Shown in pieces: positions 63,387 to 64,000 of a DNA stretch of 64,000 nt. The position numbers and the translations under genes are program-made. Within the stretch, counting starts at the first letter, position 1. Every line of letters starts with the position of its first letter. Origin of the DNA: Gluconobacter kanchanaburiensis NBRC 103587 (lineage in GTDB: Bacteria; Pseudomonadota; Alphaproteobacteria; Acetobacterales; Acetobacteraceae); the NCBI RefSeq assembly GCF_007988905.1, contig NZ_BJVA01000009.1, positions 1-64,000 on the forward strand, in the 5' to 3' direction. Under the pieces are notes generated by a model that saw only the letters and a list, made by a program, of their open reading frames with translations, searched no databases and was not told the DNA's origin.

Positions 63387-64000
63387 TCAGACCGTCTTGT
63401 CGACGCCCTGCTGCGGGGCTGCTGCGCCGCCCTTGGCCACAACGACCATGGCTGGCTTCAGCAGGCGGCCCTTGAGCAGCCATGCCGGCGTCCAGGACTG
63501 CATGACGTGGCCCGACGGGTGCTGGTCGGAAGGCTGTTCCGCCATGGCCTGGTGCAGGTTGGCGTCGAACGGCTTGCCGGTCGGGTCTTCGCAGGTGATG
63601 CCGTGGCGTTCGAGAATGTTGATGAAGGAGCGTTCCGTTCCTTCGATTCCCTCACGCAGTTTGGTGATGAGGACGTCTTCGCCCTCCGTTTTGGCGGGCA
63701 GGGATGCCAGACCGCGCTGGAGGTTTTCGGCGGCTTCCACTACGTCACGGGCGAATTTCTGGATGGCGTACTGGCGCGCATCCTCGATGTCGCGCTTGGC
63801 GCGCGTGCGGATGTTCTGGCTTTCGGCTTCGGAACGAACCCAGCGGTCCTTCAGTTCTGCGACTTCGGCCTCGAGGGCTTCGATCCGGGCTTCGGGAGTT
63901 GTTCCTTCCAGCGTTTCACCGCCGGTTTCATTCATGCCCGGTGTCTCGTGGACCGGCGTTTCGACGCCCTGTTCAGGCACGTCATGGGCCGTTTCCGGCG
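63387..64000 (-). CDS. grpE: Nucleotide exchange factor GrpE (5' end may lie beyond the window)
   Basis: GrpE drives ADP release from DnaK. Coiled-coil EARIEALEAEVAELKDRWVRSEAE, then the conserved RTRAKRDIEDARQYAIQKFARDV, ERHGITCEDPTGKPFDANLHQAM and VMQSWTPAWLLKGRLLKPAMVVVAKG (segments). The frame from a GTG at 63980 gives 197 residues, but it is open to the edge with ETAHDVPEQG, so the true start may be to the right. Partner of the dnaK-dnaJ genes at 25-28 kb. Confidence 0.93.
   Translation of the reverse strand, partial: PETAHDVPEQGVETPVHETPGMNETGGETLEGTTPEARIEALEAEVAELKDRWVRSEAESQNIRTRAKRDIEDARQYAIQKFARDVVEAAENLQRGLASLPAKTEGEDVLITKLREGIEGTERSFINILERHGITCEDPTGKPFDANLHQAMAEQPSDQHPSGHVMQSWTPAWLLKGRLLKPAMVVVAKGGAAAPQQGVDKTV

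Overview
The window looks like a chromosomal piece of an acetic acid bacterium, most likely Gluconobacter. It is GC-rich and gene-dense. Three things point there: the PQQ-dependent polyol dehydrogenase pair sldB-sldA, a xylitol dehydrogenase whose sequence I recognise as the Gluconobacter oxydans type, and a levansucrase of the signal-peptide-less Zymomonas/acetic-acid-bacterium kind. Nearly everything is core metabolism. The only clear mobile-DNA trace is a decayed tyrosine-recombinase gene at the left edge.

Layout. 1-9.7 kb: integrase pseudogene, a tiny lipoprotein, sucA, an esterase, a 2OG-Fe(II) oxygenase, then asd-murQ-anmK (lysine/DAP precursor supply and anhydro-MurNAc recycling) and a host-attachment-family protein. 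9.7-13.8 kb: a heat-shock-like promoter before a 43-residue membrane peptide and hemH, a levansucrase with an elaborate leader, tRNA-Pro(CGG) and lepB. 13.9-19.3 kb: the electron-transfer-flavoprotein module (ETF-QO, etfB, etfA), then metK-trmB, where metK has a structured leader and trmB lacks a standard start codon. 19.5-25 kb: xdh, dapB, an HxlR regulator divergent from azoR, and an NO-stress pair (hmp/nsrR sharing an NsrR box), then an AroE-like gene. 25-28.4 kb: dnaK-dnaJ with a sigma-32-type promoter; grpE sits at the far right edge. 28.5-38.4 kb: an uncharacterised lipoprotein, sldBA, a glycosyltransferase, a DMT exporter, dcd, murA and a mannitol-dehydrogenase-family polyol enzyme. 38.6-49 kb: msrC, a LOG protein, two MFS exporters, dinB, a NUDIX hydrolase, a PadR regulator with a His/Gly-rich extension, apt and a nitroreductase. 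49-56.6 kb: hrpB, then htrA, a small lipoprotein, a two-component pair and a SIMPL protein, which reads as an envelope-stress neighbourhood. 56.6-64 kb: a decayed DCC-family gene, a TPR glycosyltransferase, infC-thrS, two glycosyltransferases and grpE.

How the genes fit together. SldBA oxidises polyols in the periplasm and passes electrons to ubiquinone. The cytoplasmic XDH and the MDH-family enzyme handle the same class of polyols and ketoses inside the cell. ETF/ETF-QO also feeds the quinone pool. hmp/nsrR, msrC, azoR, the nitroreductase and the chaperones form a stress-defence set.

No CRISPR array, prophage, insertion sequence or defence island was seen. The most interesting signals are regulatory: the levansucrase leader (promoter, an intrinsic terminator inside a 47-codon upstream ORF, and a GTGA overlap with the enzyme start), the metK leader, the non-ATG starts of trmB and infC, and a cloverleaf-like repeat present as two inverted copies about 12 kb apart. 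No gap longer than 300 bases is left undescribed.
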